From assembly GCF_002302565.1 (NCBI RefSeq), contig NZ_CP022382.1:567001-631000 (forward strand): a stretch of DNA of 64,000 nt, written 5' to 3'. Shown here in pieces: positions 53,724-61,408 of the stretch. The notes under the pieces are model-generated. The model was not told the DNA's origin. It saw only the letters and a program-made list of their open reading frames with translations, and did not search any database. The stretch is from Capnocytophaga canimorsus (lineage in GTDB: Bacteria; Bacteroidota; Bacteroidia; Flavobacteriales; Flavobacteriaceae). Numbering within the stretch: the stretch's first letter is position 1; every line of letters starts with the position of its first letter. The position numbers and the translations under genes are program-made.

Positions 53724-53990
53724 TACATCTGGTGTAAAACTTACACTACATAGAAAATACAATACACAATATAGGAAATTAAAAAGTACATCTAGTGTAA
53801 AACTTACACCACATAGAAAACACAATACACAAGGTAGGAAATTAAAAAGTACATCTGGTGTAAAACTTACACCACATAGAAAACACAATACACAAGATAA
53901 GAAATTAAAAAATACATCTAGTGTAAAACTTACACCACATAGAAAACACAATACACAAGGTAGGAAATTAAAAAGTACATCTGGGTCAAA
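53724..53990. repeat. 63-bp tandem repeats, four copies plus a partial one
   Basis: Units start at 53724, 53787, 53850 and 53913, with a partial fifth from 53976. Units 2 and 4 are identical over all 63 bases, while unit 3 differs at a few sites. Each unit has a small hairpin, (G/A)GTGTAA-AAC-TTACAC(C/T). There are no unique spacers, so it is not a CRISPR array. Confidence 0.92.
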
Positions 53991-54063
53991 ACCTTATATC
54001 AGATGAGAAATAATTAAAATTAAAGCAATTAGAAAGTTAGTAGATTAAAAGAATAAGGATAAT

Positions 54064-54098
54064 AAACTAAAAAGGCTGTCGTTATTCGGACAGCCTTT
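54064..54098 (-). terminator. Terminator of the lipoprotein gene (minus strand)
   Basis: AAAGGCTGTC (54071-54080) and GACAGCCTTT (54089-54098) form a perfect 10-bp stem. The minus strand continues TTAGTTTATT. Confidence 0.8.
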
Positions 54099-54122
54099 GC
54101 GTTACTTATATTACTTATATTA

Positions 54123-55028
54123 CTAATAGGTATATTCTGTTATTGATGTTTCAGGAGAGGATTCGTTATGTCTTTTAAGGTCTTTCACCACTCGAACTGG
54201 ATATCCATTGCTATGGTACTGATAGTTGTATTGAGTAGTTTCCATTTCTTTGTTATCAACAATCAATTTCGTATGCACAAGATTATTTTTCATACGTTCT
54301 ACATCAATAAAATAATCGGGGAAGATTTTTAATGACCAAGCAACGTGTAAAATATTCTTTTTATCATCATACTGGTATTCATAAACACTATTATTATTTA
54401 CTACTGACTTAATTACCCTTTTCTGAGCATCTAAAGTATATGTTTTCTCATCACTAGGTGGTACTGGTCCTCCATCAGTTGCCACTATACCTTCCACTTC
54501 TTTTATTTCATTATCAGACAGATACGTAAAATCCGTTACTCTTTTGCGTGTTTCTGTTATTTTTTCTTCCTTTTTAACCAGTTTATCCCCTTCATAAGTA
54601 TAGGTATAAGTAATTATATTCGTCTCACCTTTATTTGAGCGTTCTTCGGTTTTCTCAATCAATTTGCCGTCTTGATAGCTAAACGTCCCTTTGAAAGTTT
54701 GTTTACCACTTTCAAGGTCAGTTATTACAAGGTTTTTAAGTAAATCATTTTCATAAAAGAATATGATTTTTGTTGCTTCGTGTTTCTTTCCGTTTTTGAA
54801 AATCGTTTGTGTAGTTGCTAAAATTTTATCGTTTTCTATCTGGTTTTCCTCTTCTTTTCTATAATTGTTGACCACTTCTTTCCCTGCTTCATAATCTTTT
54901 TGCGTATAAGTTTGTACCACTTTTTTAGGATACACAAACGATTGATGGTTCTCCCCTTCGGAGTTAGCATTATCTTTGGAGCAGCCCACCAATAGCAATG
55001 CCGCTACCAATAATTTCATCTTTTTCAT
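54123..55028 (-). CDS. Hypothetical lipoprotein with RHS/YD-like strand repeats
   Basis: A 301-residue lipoprotein (MKKMKLLVAALLLVGC, lipobox Cys16). An earlier in-frame start at 55085 adds 19 residues before the signal, so 55028 is preferred. The mature part has repeated short hairpins of the form YENDLLKNLVITDLESGKQTF, FSYQDGKLIEK, YEGDKLVKKEEK and YQYDDKKNIL, similar to the YD/RHS-type repeats found in many small Bacteroidota lipoproteins. Function unknown. It has its own terminator. Confidence 0.75.
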   Translation of the reverse strand: MKKMKLLVAALLLVGCSKDNANSEGENHQSFVYPKKVVQTYTQKDYEAGKEVVNNYRKEEENQIENDKILATTQTIFKNGKKHEATKIIFFYENDLLKNLVITDLESGKQTFKGTFSYQDGKLIEKTEERSNKGETNIITYTYTYEGDKLVKKEEKITETRKRVTDFTYLSDNEIKEVEGIVATDGGPVPPSDEKTYTLDAQKRVIKSVVNNNSVYEYQYDDKKNILHVAWSLKIFPDYFIDVERMKNNLVHTKLIVDNKEMETTQYNYQYHSNGYPVRVVKDLKRHNESSPETSITEYTY

Positions 55029-55140
55029 ATTTATTATATTTTTTAAAGTTTTCGATGGTAAAGGTAGCCTTTTACCCAAAATCAAACTACTAACATTGTG
55101 TTAAAAAACAAAAAAGAATCTCCCCAATTTAAACTCTATC

Positions 55141-55266
55141 CTTGTTTGTCATCTATAACTTGTAACTTTTCACTTTATCCTTTTCACTTTATCCTTTTCA
55201 CTTTATCCTTTTCACTTTATCCTTTTCACTTTATCCTTTTCACTTTATCCTTCCCAACTTTCTTTG
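55141..55266 (+). repeat. Low-complexity repeat, copy 3, with six perfect 14-bp units
   Basis: After CTTGTTTGTCATCTATAACTTGTAAC there are six perfect, contiguous copies of TTTTCACTTTATCC (55167-55250), then TTCCCAACTTTC. It is related in words to the repeats at 19731 and 52943. Perfect copies indicate recent expansion. Confidence 0.9.
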
Positions 55267-55288
55267 TTGTTTTTTAAATGAAATATTG

Positions 55289-55296
55289 TATTTTTG
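55289..55296 (+). promoter_or_regulatory. -7 element (TATTTTTG), possible promoter of the DUF7935-like/recG operon
   Basis: TATTTTTG fits TAnnTTTG. It would give a leader of about 160 nt. Confidence 0.35.
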
Positions 55297-55461
55297 TTCA
55301 CGGAATATATAAAAATCAGGTGGTATTGAAAAAGGGATTACAAGTATTCAAACGTTTTTAAGTGGAACTTAGAATCGGTTTAACTTGATAAAAATAGCTT
55401 ATTTTGGATATACTTTACCTTTTAAACCAGCACCGAAAATCAATAAGAAATATAAAAATTT

Positions 55462-55980
55462 ATGGAAAATCAAGTCATTGCTTTTTTTGCCTATTGTGCT
55501 CCTGCAATTATTGTTGGGGTGGTTGCTTATTATTTTTTCTACACGCATACTAAAAATGAAGATAATCGTCGCCGATTTTTACTTCAAAAGGAAAATCAAA
55601 AACTTTCTTTACCACTTCGCTTACAAGCTTATGAACGTATGGTTTTGTTTTTGGAACGCATCAATCCGCAAAAACTATTATTAAGGCTTCCTGCGGCATC
55701 ATTAACCAAAAAAGAATATGAATTGCTACTTATCAAAAGTATTGAGGAGGAATTTGAGCATAATATGTCGCAACAAATCTATATGAGCGAAGGATTATGG
55801 AATGTGATTAAAACAGCCAAATTAGCTACTATCCAAATCATACGAAAGGCAGCGCAAGATGAGGCTTTGGCTGATGCTCACGCAATGACCGAAAGTATTT
55901 TTAAAGAATTTATTGACAAGGCAACTCCTTCATCAAGCGCTATTGGTTATCTAAAAGAAGAACTTAAAACTTTTTTATAA
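55462..55980 (+). CDS. DUF7935-like membrane-anchored protein
   Basis: A 172-residue protein with one N-terminal membrane segment (about 7-27, AFFAYCAPAIIVGVVAYYFFY), then a cytoplasmic helical region beginning RRFLLQKENQKLSLPLRLQAYERMVLFLERINPQKLLLRL. This resembles a conserved Bacteroidota family that I recall as DUF7935. Function unknown. It ends 11 bp before recG and is probably co-transcribed with it. Confidence 0.7.
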   Translation: MENQVIAFFAYCAPAIIVGVVAYYFFYTHTKNEDNRRRFLLQKENQKLSLPLRLQAYERMVLFLERINPQKLLLRLPAASLTKKEYELLLIKSIEEEFEHNMSQQIYMSEGLWNVIKTAKLATIQIIRKAAQDEALADAHAMTESIFKEFIDKATPSSSAIGYLKEELKTFL

Positions 55981-55991
55981 GTGATTAAAAG

Positions 55992-58097
55992 GTGAATCCT
56001 GAGGTTTTACATACTCCTATTGTATATCTGCGTGGTGTTGGTACTCAACGTGCTGAACTACTCAAAAACGAACTAGGCATACACCAATTTCAAGATTTAC
56101 TTAACCTCTTCCCCAATCGATATATTGATCGTACTCGATTTTATAAAATCAGCGAACTGCAAAACAACTCTGCCGAGGTACAAATCGTTGGTAAAATCAT
56201 ACATCTTAAAACAGTAAGTTCGGGCAACAATAACCGATTGGTTGCCACTTTTACTGATGATATAAGTACAATGGAATTGGTTTGGTTTAAGGGCATCAAA
56301 TGGCTGCGCGACACTTTAAAAATCAACGAACCTTACGTGATTTACGGAAAAATAAATTGGTTTAATGGGGCTTTTTCTATGCCACATCCTGAAATGGATT
56401 TGGTAGCTGATTTTAACCAAACGATGGGTAATACTATTCAACCCGTATATCCTTCCACCGAAAAATTATCTAAAAGAGGCGTTACCAATAGAGTAATTCG
56501 GCAACTGATGCAAAACTTATTTCAAGATGTAGGTAAAGCATTTTATGAAACACTCCCCCACTCCATACTTTCAAGTTTAAATCTGATTTCAAAATCAGAG
56601 GCTTTGGTAAATATTCATTTCCCAAAAAGTCAAGAACTTTTAGGTAAGGCTCAAATGCGTTTGAAATTTGAAGAGCTCTTTTACATCCAATTACAATTGG
56701 TCAGAAAAAACATTTTACAAAAACAACGTTTTAAAGGCTTTACTTTTGATAAGGTAGGCGAGGTTTTTTCCGATTTTTATAACAACCGATTGCCCTTTGA
56801 CCTTACTCAAGCACAGAAACGCGTACTGAAAGAAATCCGTAATGATGTGGGGTCTAACGCTCAAATGAACCGACTGCTTCAAGGCGATGTAGGTTCAGGA
56901 AAAACCATTGTAGCACTAATGGCAATGCTACTTGCCATTGATAACGGCTTTCAGGCTTGTTTGATGGCGCCCACCGAAATCCTTGCCTCACAGCATTTTC
57001 AAAGTATTTCTGAGTTATTAGAGGGTTCGTCAGTGACCATTGCGCTTTTAACAGGCTCCACCAAAAACAGCCAACGCAAAATTATTGATGAGCAATTACA
57101 AGAAGGTTCATTACAGATTTTGGTAGGCACTCACGCTTTGTTGGAAGATAAAGTAAAGTTCAAAAACTTAGGTTTTGCCATTATTGACGAACAACATCGT
57201 TTTGGGGTAGAACAACGCTCTAAATTGTGGAAGAAAAATCACAGACCACCACATATTTTAGTAATGACCGCAACGCCCATACCGCGTACCTTAGCTATGA
57301 GTGTTTATGGTGATTTGGATATTTCTATCATTGATGAGCTTCCCCCTGGAAGAAAACCTATACAAACCGTACATCGTTACGAAAATCATCGTGCTAAAGT
57401 CTATGAATTTATAAAAAAGGAGATTGATCAAGGCAGACAAGCTTACGTGGTATATCCGCTTATAGAAGAATCCGAATCGTTAGACTTTAAGAACCTTACC
57501 GAAGGCTTTGAGTACATTGAAAATAGCTTTCCAAGACCCAAATACCAGATTTCTATGGTACACGGACGAATGAAACCTGCAGAGAAAGATGCCGAAATGG
57601 AAAAATTCAAGCAAGGCATTACGCAAATTATGGTAGCCACCACCGTAATTGAAGTAGGAGTCAATGTACCTAATGCTTCAGTTATGGTTATCGAAAGTGC
57701 AGAACGCTTTGGGCTTTCACAACTTCATCAATTACGCGGACGAGTAGGAAGAGGCAACCAACAAAGTTATTGTATCTTACTCACTGGAAATAAATTAGGG
57801 AGCGATTCACTCACCCGTATGCAAACAATGACTCAAACCAATGATGGCTTTCAAATTGCTGAAGTAGATTTAAAACTCCGCGGACCAGGTGATTTAATGG
57901 GTACGCAACAAAGTGGCGTTCTTGCCCTAAAAATTGCCGACTTGGTTAAAGACCAAACCCTCTTAAGGGCAGCCCGAGCAGAAGCTATTCAATTATTAAA
58001 ATCAGACCCTGAGCTTAAAACCCCTGAAAACAGAACTGTTGCCTACACCTTACATCAATTACATACGCATAAAAATATCTGGACATTCATTAGCTAA
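55992..58097 (+). CDS. recG: ATP-dependent DNA helicase RecG
   Basis: A 701-residue branched-DNA helicase that remodels stalled forks and Holliday junctions. In order: wedge/OB domain (about 50-150, FTDDISTMELVWFKG), Walker A in LLQGDVGSGKTIVALM (about 297-312), APTEILASQH (Ia), GTHALL, DEQHRFGVEQR (DEQH box), TATPIPRTL (motif III), and HGRMKPAEKDAEM and QLRGRVGRG (motif VI). The start codon is GTG at 55992; the previous in-frame codons end in a stop. Length is normal for the family. Confidence 0.96.
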   Translation: MNPEVLHTPIVYLRGVGTQRAELLKNELGIHQFQDLLNLFPNRYIDRTRFYKISELQNNSAEVQIVGKIIHLKTVSSGNNNRLVATFTDDISTMELVWFKGIKWLRDTLKINEPYVIYGKINWFNGAFSMPHPEMDLVADFNQTMGNTIQPVYPSTEKLSKRGVTNRVIRQLMQNLFQDVGKAFYETLPHSILSSLNLISKSEALVNIHFPKSQELLGKAQMRLKFEELFYIQLQLVRKNILQKQRFKGFTFDKVGEVFSDFYNNRLPFDLTQAQKRVLKEIRNDVGSNAQMNRLLQGDVGSGKTIVALMAMLLAIDNGFQACLMAPTEILASQHFQSISELLEGSSVTIALLTGSTKNSQRKIIDEQLQEGSLQILVGTHALLEDKVKFKNLGFAIIDEQHRFGVEQRSKLWKKNHRPPHILVMTATPIPRTLAMSVYGDLDISIIDELPPGRKPIQTVHRYENHRAKVYEFIKKEIDQGRQAYVVYPLIEESESLDFKNLTEGFEYIENSFPRPKYQISMVHGRMKPAEKDAEMEKFKQGITQIMVATTVIEVGVNVPNASVMVIESAERFGLSQLHQLRGRVGRGNQQSYCILLTGNKLGSDSLTRMQTMTQTNDGFQIAEVDLKLRGPGDLMGTQQSGVLALKIADLVKDQTLLRAARAEAIQLLKSDPELKTPENRTVAYTLHQLHTHKNIWTFIS

Positions 58098-58126
58098 AAA
58101 TGTATCGGTTTTTCGGTACATTTTCA

Positions 58127-58134
58127 TATCTTTG
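58127..58134 (+). promoter_or_regulatory. -7 element (TATCTTTG) of the oxidoreductase operon
   Basis: TATCTTTG, 20 bp before the ATG at 58155. Confidence 0.5.
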
Positions 58135-58154
58135 CTCGACAAAAATCATAAAAA

Positions 58155-59117
58155 ATGAAATTGAAAGCAGGTGTTTTAGGTGCCGGACATTTGGGTAAGA
58201 TACATTTACGTTTGTTAAATCAGTCCGAAAAATACGAGTTGGTAGGTTTTTATGACCCTGACCAAGAAAATGCAAAACAAGTATCTCAAACCTTTGGCTA
58301 TCATCGTTTTGAAACCATTGACGCTTTAATAGCCGCTTGTGATGTGGTTGATGTAGTTACCCCTACCGTAAATCATTTTGAGTGTGCCAAACAAATAATT
58401 ACCAGCGGAAAACATCTGTTTATTGAAAAACCTATTGCTAACACTGTTCAGGAGGCTGAAAGTATCATTGCATTAGCTGAAAAACACGGTGTCAAAGGTC
58501 AAGTAGGGCACGTAGAGCGTTTTAATCCTGCTTTTATAGCCGTACGCGAAACCATCACCGACCCGATGTTTATTGAAGCCCATCGTTTGGCAGAATTCAA
58601 TCCTCGCGGAACGGATGTTCCTGTGGTTTTGGACTTAATGATACACGATATTGATGTGATTTTAAGCGTTGTAAAATCAAAAGTAAAACACATTTCTGCT
58701 AGCGGAACAATGGTCATCAGTCAATCGCCTGATATTGCCAATGCACGTATTGAGTTCGAAAATGGTTGTGTTGCTAATCTTACCGCAAGTCGTATATCCC
58801 TTAAAAATATGCGTAAATCACGCTTTTTCCAAAAAGATGCTTACATTTCAGTAGATTTCTTGGAAAAAAAGGTAGAAGTGGTAAAAATGAAAGATGCCCC
58901 AAAAGTTCCCGGCGATTTCGATATGATTTTGCAAAATGCCGAAGGAAAGCAAAAGCAAATCTACTTTGAAAATCCGCAAATTAGTACAAACAATGCCATT
59001 TTAGACGAATTAGAAACCTTTGCCGACGCCATCAATAATAATACCACCCCAATAGTTACACTACAACAAGGTACTGAAGCTCTGCGTATTGCTAAACAAA
59101 TTGTTGAAAAATTATAA
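58155..59117 (+). CDS. Gfo/Idh/MocA-family oxidoreductase
   Basis: A 320-residue NAD(P)-dependent dehydrogenase. The Rossmann motif GVLGAGHLGKIHLR is at about residues 7-20, followed by GFYDPD (cofactor acidic residue), VVDVVTPTVNHFE and the catalytic-region EKPIANT (Lys at the family position). The C-terminal alpha/beta domain contains DLMIHDIDVIL with the family Asp/His. Substrates of this family are usually sugars, cyclitols or related compounds; which one cannot be told. It is 4 bp before the yggS-like gene, a pairing common in Bacteroidota (from memory). Confidence 0.9.
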   Translation: MKLKAGVLGAGHLGKIHLRLLNQSEKYELVGFYDPDQENAKQVSQTFGYHRFETIDALIAACDVVDVVTPTVNHFECAKQIITSGKHLFIEKPIANTVQEAESIIALAEKHGVKGQVGHVERFNPAFIAVRETITDPMFIEAHRLAEFNPRGTDVPVVLDLMIHDIDVILSVVKSKVKHISASGTMVISQSPDIANARIEFENGCVANLTASRISLKNMRKSRFFQKDAYISVDFLEKKVEVVKMKDAPKVPGDFDMILQNAEGKQKQIYFENPQISTNNAILDELETFADAINNNTTPIVTLQQGTEALRIAKQIVEKL

Positions 59118-59121
59118 TCCA

Positions 59122-59784
59122 ATGAGCATTACCGAAAACCTGAAACAACTCAAAAATACCCTACCTAATGATGTGATTTTGGTCGCTGTTTCCAAATTCA
59201 AACCCATTGCTGATTTGCAAGTTGCTTATCAGGCAGGACAGCGTGTATTTGGGGAAAGTAAAATTCAGGAAATGACTCAAAAACAAGAGGCACTACCCAA
59301 AGACATTCAGTGGCATATGATTGGTCACGTACAACGCAATAAGGTAAAATATATGGCACCATACGTAAGCCTTATTCACGGGGTAGATAGCCTTCGCCTT
59401 TTAGAAGAAATTAACAAACAAGCCCTTAAAAACAATCGAGTTATTGATTGTCTTTTGCAAGTGCATATTGCTCAAGAAGAAACCAAATTTGGTTTTAACC
59501 CACAAGAAATTTTCGACTTGATAACCAATCCTTCCTTTAGTAATTTAAAAAACATAAAAATCAAAGGACTTATGGGAATGGCAAGTTTTACCTCAGATGA
59601 AACCCAAATTAAAAAAGAATTTCAACTACTTAAACATTGTTATGACAAGTTAAAAACAAAAGAACATCCGCTTTTGAGTATCGAATTTTTATCTATGGGA
59701 ATGAGTGACGATTACCCAATCGCTCTTGCTTGTGGTAGTAATATGATTCGAGTTGGTAGTAAAATCTTTGGCAATCGTGGATAA
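59122..59784 (+). CDS. YggS-family PLP homeostasis protein
   Basis: A 220-residue single-domain PLP-binding protein of the YggS/PROSC family, which buffers free pyridoxal phosphate. The PLP lysine is in VAVSKFKP (Lys25); other motifs are FGESKIQE, WHMIGHVQRNK, and SMGMSDDYPIAL ... NMIRVGSKIFG. An upstream in-frame start at 59089 overlaps the previous gene; the ATG at 59122 is used, 4 bp after that stop. Confidence 0.93.
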   Translation: MSITENLKQLKNTLPNDVILVAVSKFKPIADLQVAYQAGQRVFGESKIQEMTQKQEALPKDIQWHMIGHVQRNKVKYMAPYVSLIHGVDSLRLLEEINKQALKNNRVIDCLLQVHIAQEETKFGFNPQEIFDLITNPSFSNLKNIKIKGLMGMASFTSDETQIKKEFQLLKHCYDKLKTKEHPLLSIEFLSMGMSDDYPIALACGSNMIRVGSKIFGNRG

Positions 59785-59843
59785 ACATTGCACAAGGTGT
59801 ACTATTTAATTTTGTAGATGAAAAATAGTTTGTCTGATTTTTT

Positions 59844-59870
59844 ATCTTAATTTTGCGTTAAAATTAAGAT
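59844..59870 (+). promoter_or_regulatory. Inverted repeat overlapping the promoter of the first paralog
   Basis: A perfect 11-bp inverted repeat (ATCTTAATTTT, 59844-59854, with its complement at 59860-59870) around GCGTT. It covers the -7 element TAATTTTG (59848-59855). It may be an operator or the terminator of the preceding gene, as TTTT follows. Confidence 0.5.
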
Positions 59871-59878
59871 TTTTAGTT

Positions 59879-61264
59879 ATGGAACCATACCAAAGGCTCA
59901 CGTTATTTTTCTTTACATTATCATTTTCGGTATTTTCGCAAGACCATAAAGCGTTTAAAATCCGTAATGAATTTGAAATTCAAGGAGATATAACCATTAT
60001 CGGAAATCAGATACTCAGCCAAAAATCCAAAAAAGCAACTGTATTTTCTCCCTATAATGATGTTTCAGAACAAGCCAAGATAAATGACCAGCTAAAAATG
60101 TATTACGTTGATATTGATGAAAATGAAGATACATTTTCTTCAAGTAGTGCTAACTTAATACTACCTAAAAATAGCCAGATTGCCTATGCTGGATTGTATT
60201 GGTCGGCAATCTATCCTTACACTTTAGGCGAACACAAATCGGGAAACAAATTCAAAATTTTGGATAAAGAGCGTCTCTCTCCTGAGAATATTCTGTTAAA
60301 AATTCCTTCCAAAGACGAATACATTCCCATTCAAGGAAGTATCCTTGCAGACACTTACAATTCTAAAAATGAGCTTTTAAAAGAAAAAGGAGGATATTTG
60401 GCTTATAGTGATGTTACTCAAATTATAAAATCGCAAAAACAGCTCAGCGGAACCTATTTTGTAGCCAATGTATTGGCTGCCAATGGCGAGGTTTACGGCG
60501 GTACTTGTGGCGGATGGGTTTTAGTTGTCGTTTTCGAAAATGAGGCACATTCTGTCAAAAAAATCATTACTCAAGATGGTTTTGTGTATGGAAGTACAAG
60601 TATCAGTTATGATTTTTCGGGTAAAGAAAATGAAGACATTCGTGTGCTTGGTGCTGCTTTAGAGGGTGACCGCAACATTGCCAACGATAAAATGATAGCA
60701 CATTTGCCTCAAAATAATATTTCTTTCCCTTTAAAAACAGATATTCGAAAAGAAAATGATTTTTTTAATAGTACAATAACTAAAAATAATCAACATATTG
60801 AAGAAAGAACTCCGAATAGTCTAAACACTTTAGGATTCGACCTTTATGATATTGACCTTTCAAAAGAAATCATAGCAAAAGACGTTGGTTTCATTACCTT
60901 TAAAGTCATTTCAGTAGCCGACAAAGCTTTTCAATTCTTCAATGCAGTTTGTGTTGAACTGACGGAAACTAAAGCCACTGAAAATGAACTAACAAACAAT
61001 AATATTACGATAGAACAATCTCTACTTCAAAATACAAATCAACTTTTTTACAACATCGTAGGAGTTTTTAAAAATAAGCATTATGCTATCAATTTTGTAA
61101 ATGACTTAGCTAAAGAAAAAATTATAGCAAAATACTGGCTCGATGAGCAAAACAACCTATATTACATCTACACGCAACAATCTCAATCCGAGCAAGAAGC
61201 CGAAAGAGAACGAAACATACTTAATGAGCAAAAGAAAATCAAAAATTGGATTCGCATAAAATAA
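59879..61264 (+). CDS. Secreted surface-module protein with apparent SPOR-like C-terminus, paralog 1
   Basis: A 461-residue protein with a signal peptide (ends SVFSQ). The N-terminal and central part (about 20-365) resembles the opening module of large flavobacterial surface proteins: IIGNQILSQ, then YYVDIDENEDTFSSSSANLILP, AYAGLYWSAIYP, and GGTCGGWVLVVVFENE. The last 75 or so residues (FYNIVGVFKNKHYAINFVNDLAKEK ... LYYIYTQQSQSEQEAERE) look like a SPOR-type alpha/beta module (inference). It lacks a T9SS sorting domain. The next gene is a paralog. Function unknown. Confidence 0.75.
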   Translation: MEPYQRLTLFFFTLSFSVFSQDHKAFKIRNEFEIQGDITIIGNQILSQKSKKATVFSPYNDVSEQAKINDQLKMYYVDIDENEDTFSSSSANLILPKNSQIAYAGLYWSAIYPYTLGEHKSGNKFKILDKERLSPENILLKIPSKDEYIPIQGSILADTYNSKNELLKEKGGYLAYSDVTQIIKSQKQLSGTYFVANVLAANGEVYGGTCGGWVLVVVFENEAHSVKKIITQDGFVYGSTSISYDFSGKENEDIRVLGAALEGDRNIANDKMIAHLPQNNISFPLKTDIRKENDFFNSTITKNNQHIEERTPNSLNTLGFDLYDIDLSKEIIAKDVGFITFKVISVADKAFQFFNAVCVELTETKATENELTNNNITIEQSLLQNTNQLFYNIVGVFKNKHYAINFVNDLAKEKIIAKYWLDEQNNLYYIYTQQSQSEQEAERERNILNEQKKIKNWIRIK

Positions 61265-61408
61265 TCATTAAAAATCAGATTATTATAAAAATGTTTATCT
61301 AACGTTCATTTCTAAAGGCATATAGACGTTTTGTTTTTTATCTTAAAATTTTCTTGTTTAAATATTAAATTATTCTTAATTTCGGCGGCGAAATGAAAAA
61401 TAGAAGCT

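Larger units (their letters stand above)
53559..54122. other. Spacer with long hairpin and 63-bp repeats
   Basis: A spacer of about 560 bp between convergent genes. It contains an 84-nt hairpin, four 63-bp tandem repeats and the minus-strand terminator at 54064-54098. The minus-strand open frame across the repeats is a 21-residue-periodic Cys/Phe-rich translation of the array, not a supported gene. Confidence 0.65.
55029..55461. other. Divergent spacer with 14-bp repeats
   Basis: About 430 bp between divergent genes, holding the repeat at 55141-55266 and a -7 element (TATTTTTG, 55289-55296) about 165 bp before the next ATG. The open frame starting at 55385 overlaps the next gene out of frame and is not supported. 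Confidence 0.6.

Noticed and set aside
53709..53951. Minus-strand 80-codon open frame, or a CRISPR array, over the 63-bp repeats
   Set aside because: The units are contiguous with no unique spacers, so it is not CRISPR. The peptide is only a translation of the repeat (CFLCGVSFT.. every 21 residues), with no sign of coding selection.
55385..55684. 99-codon plus-strand open frame before the DUF7935-like gene
   Set aside because: It overlaps the better-supported 172-residue gene in another frame and has a Lys/Phe/Leu composition typical of a shadow frame.
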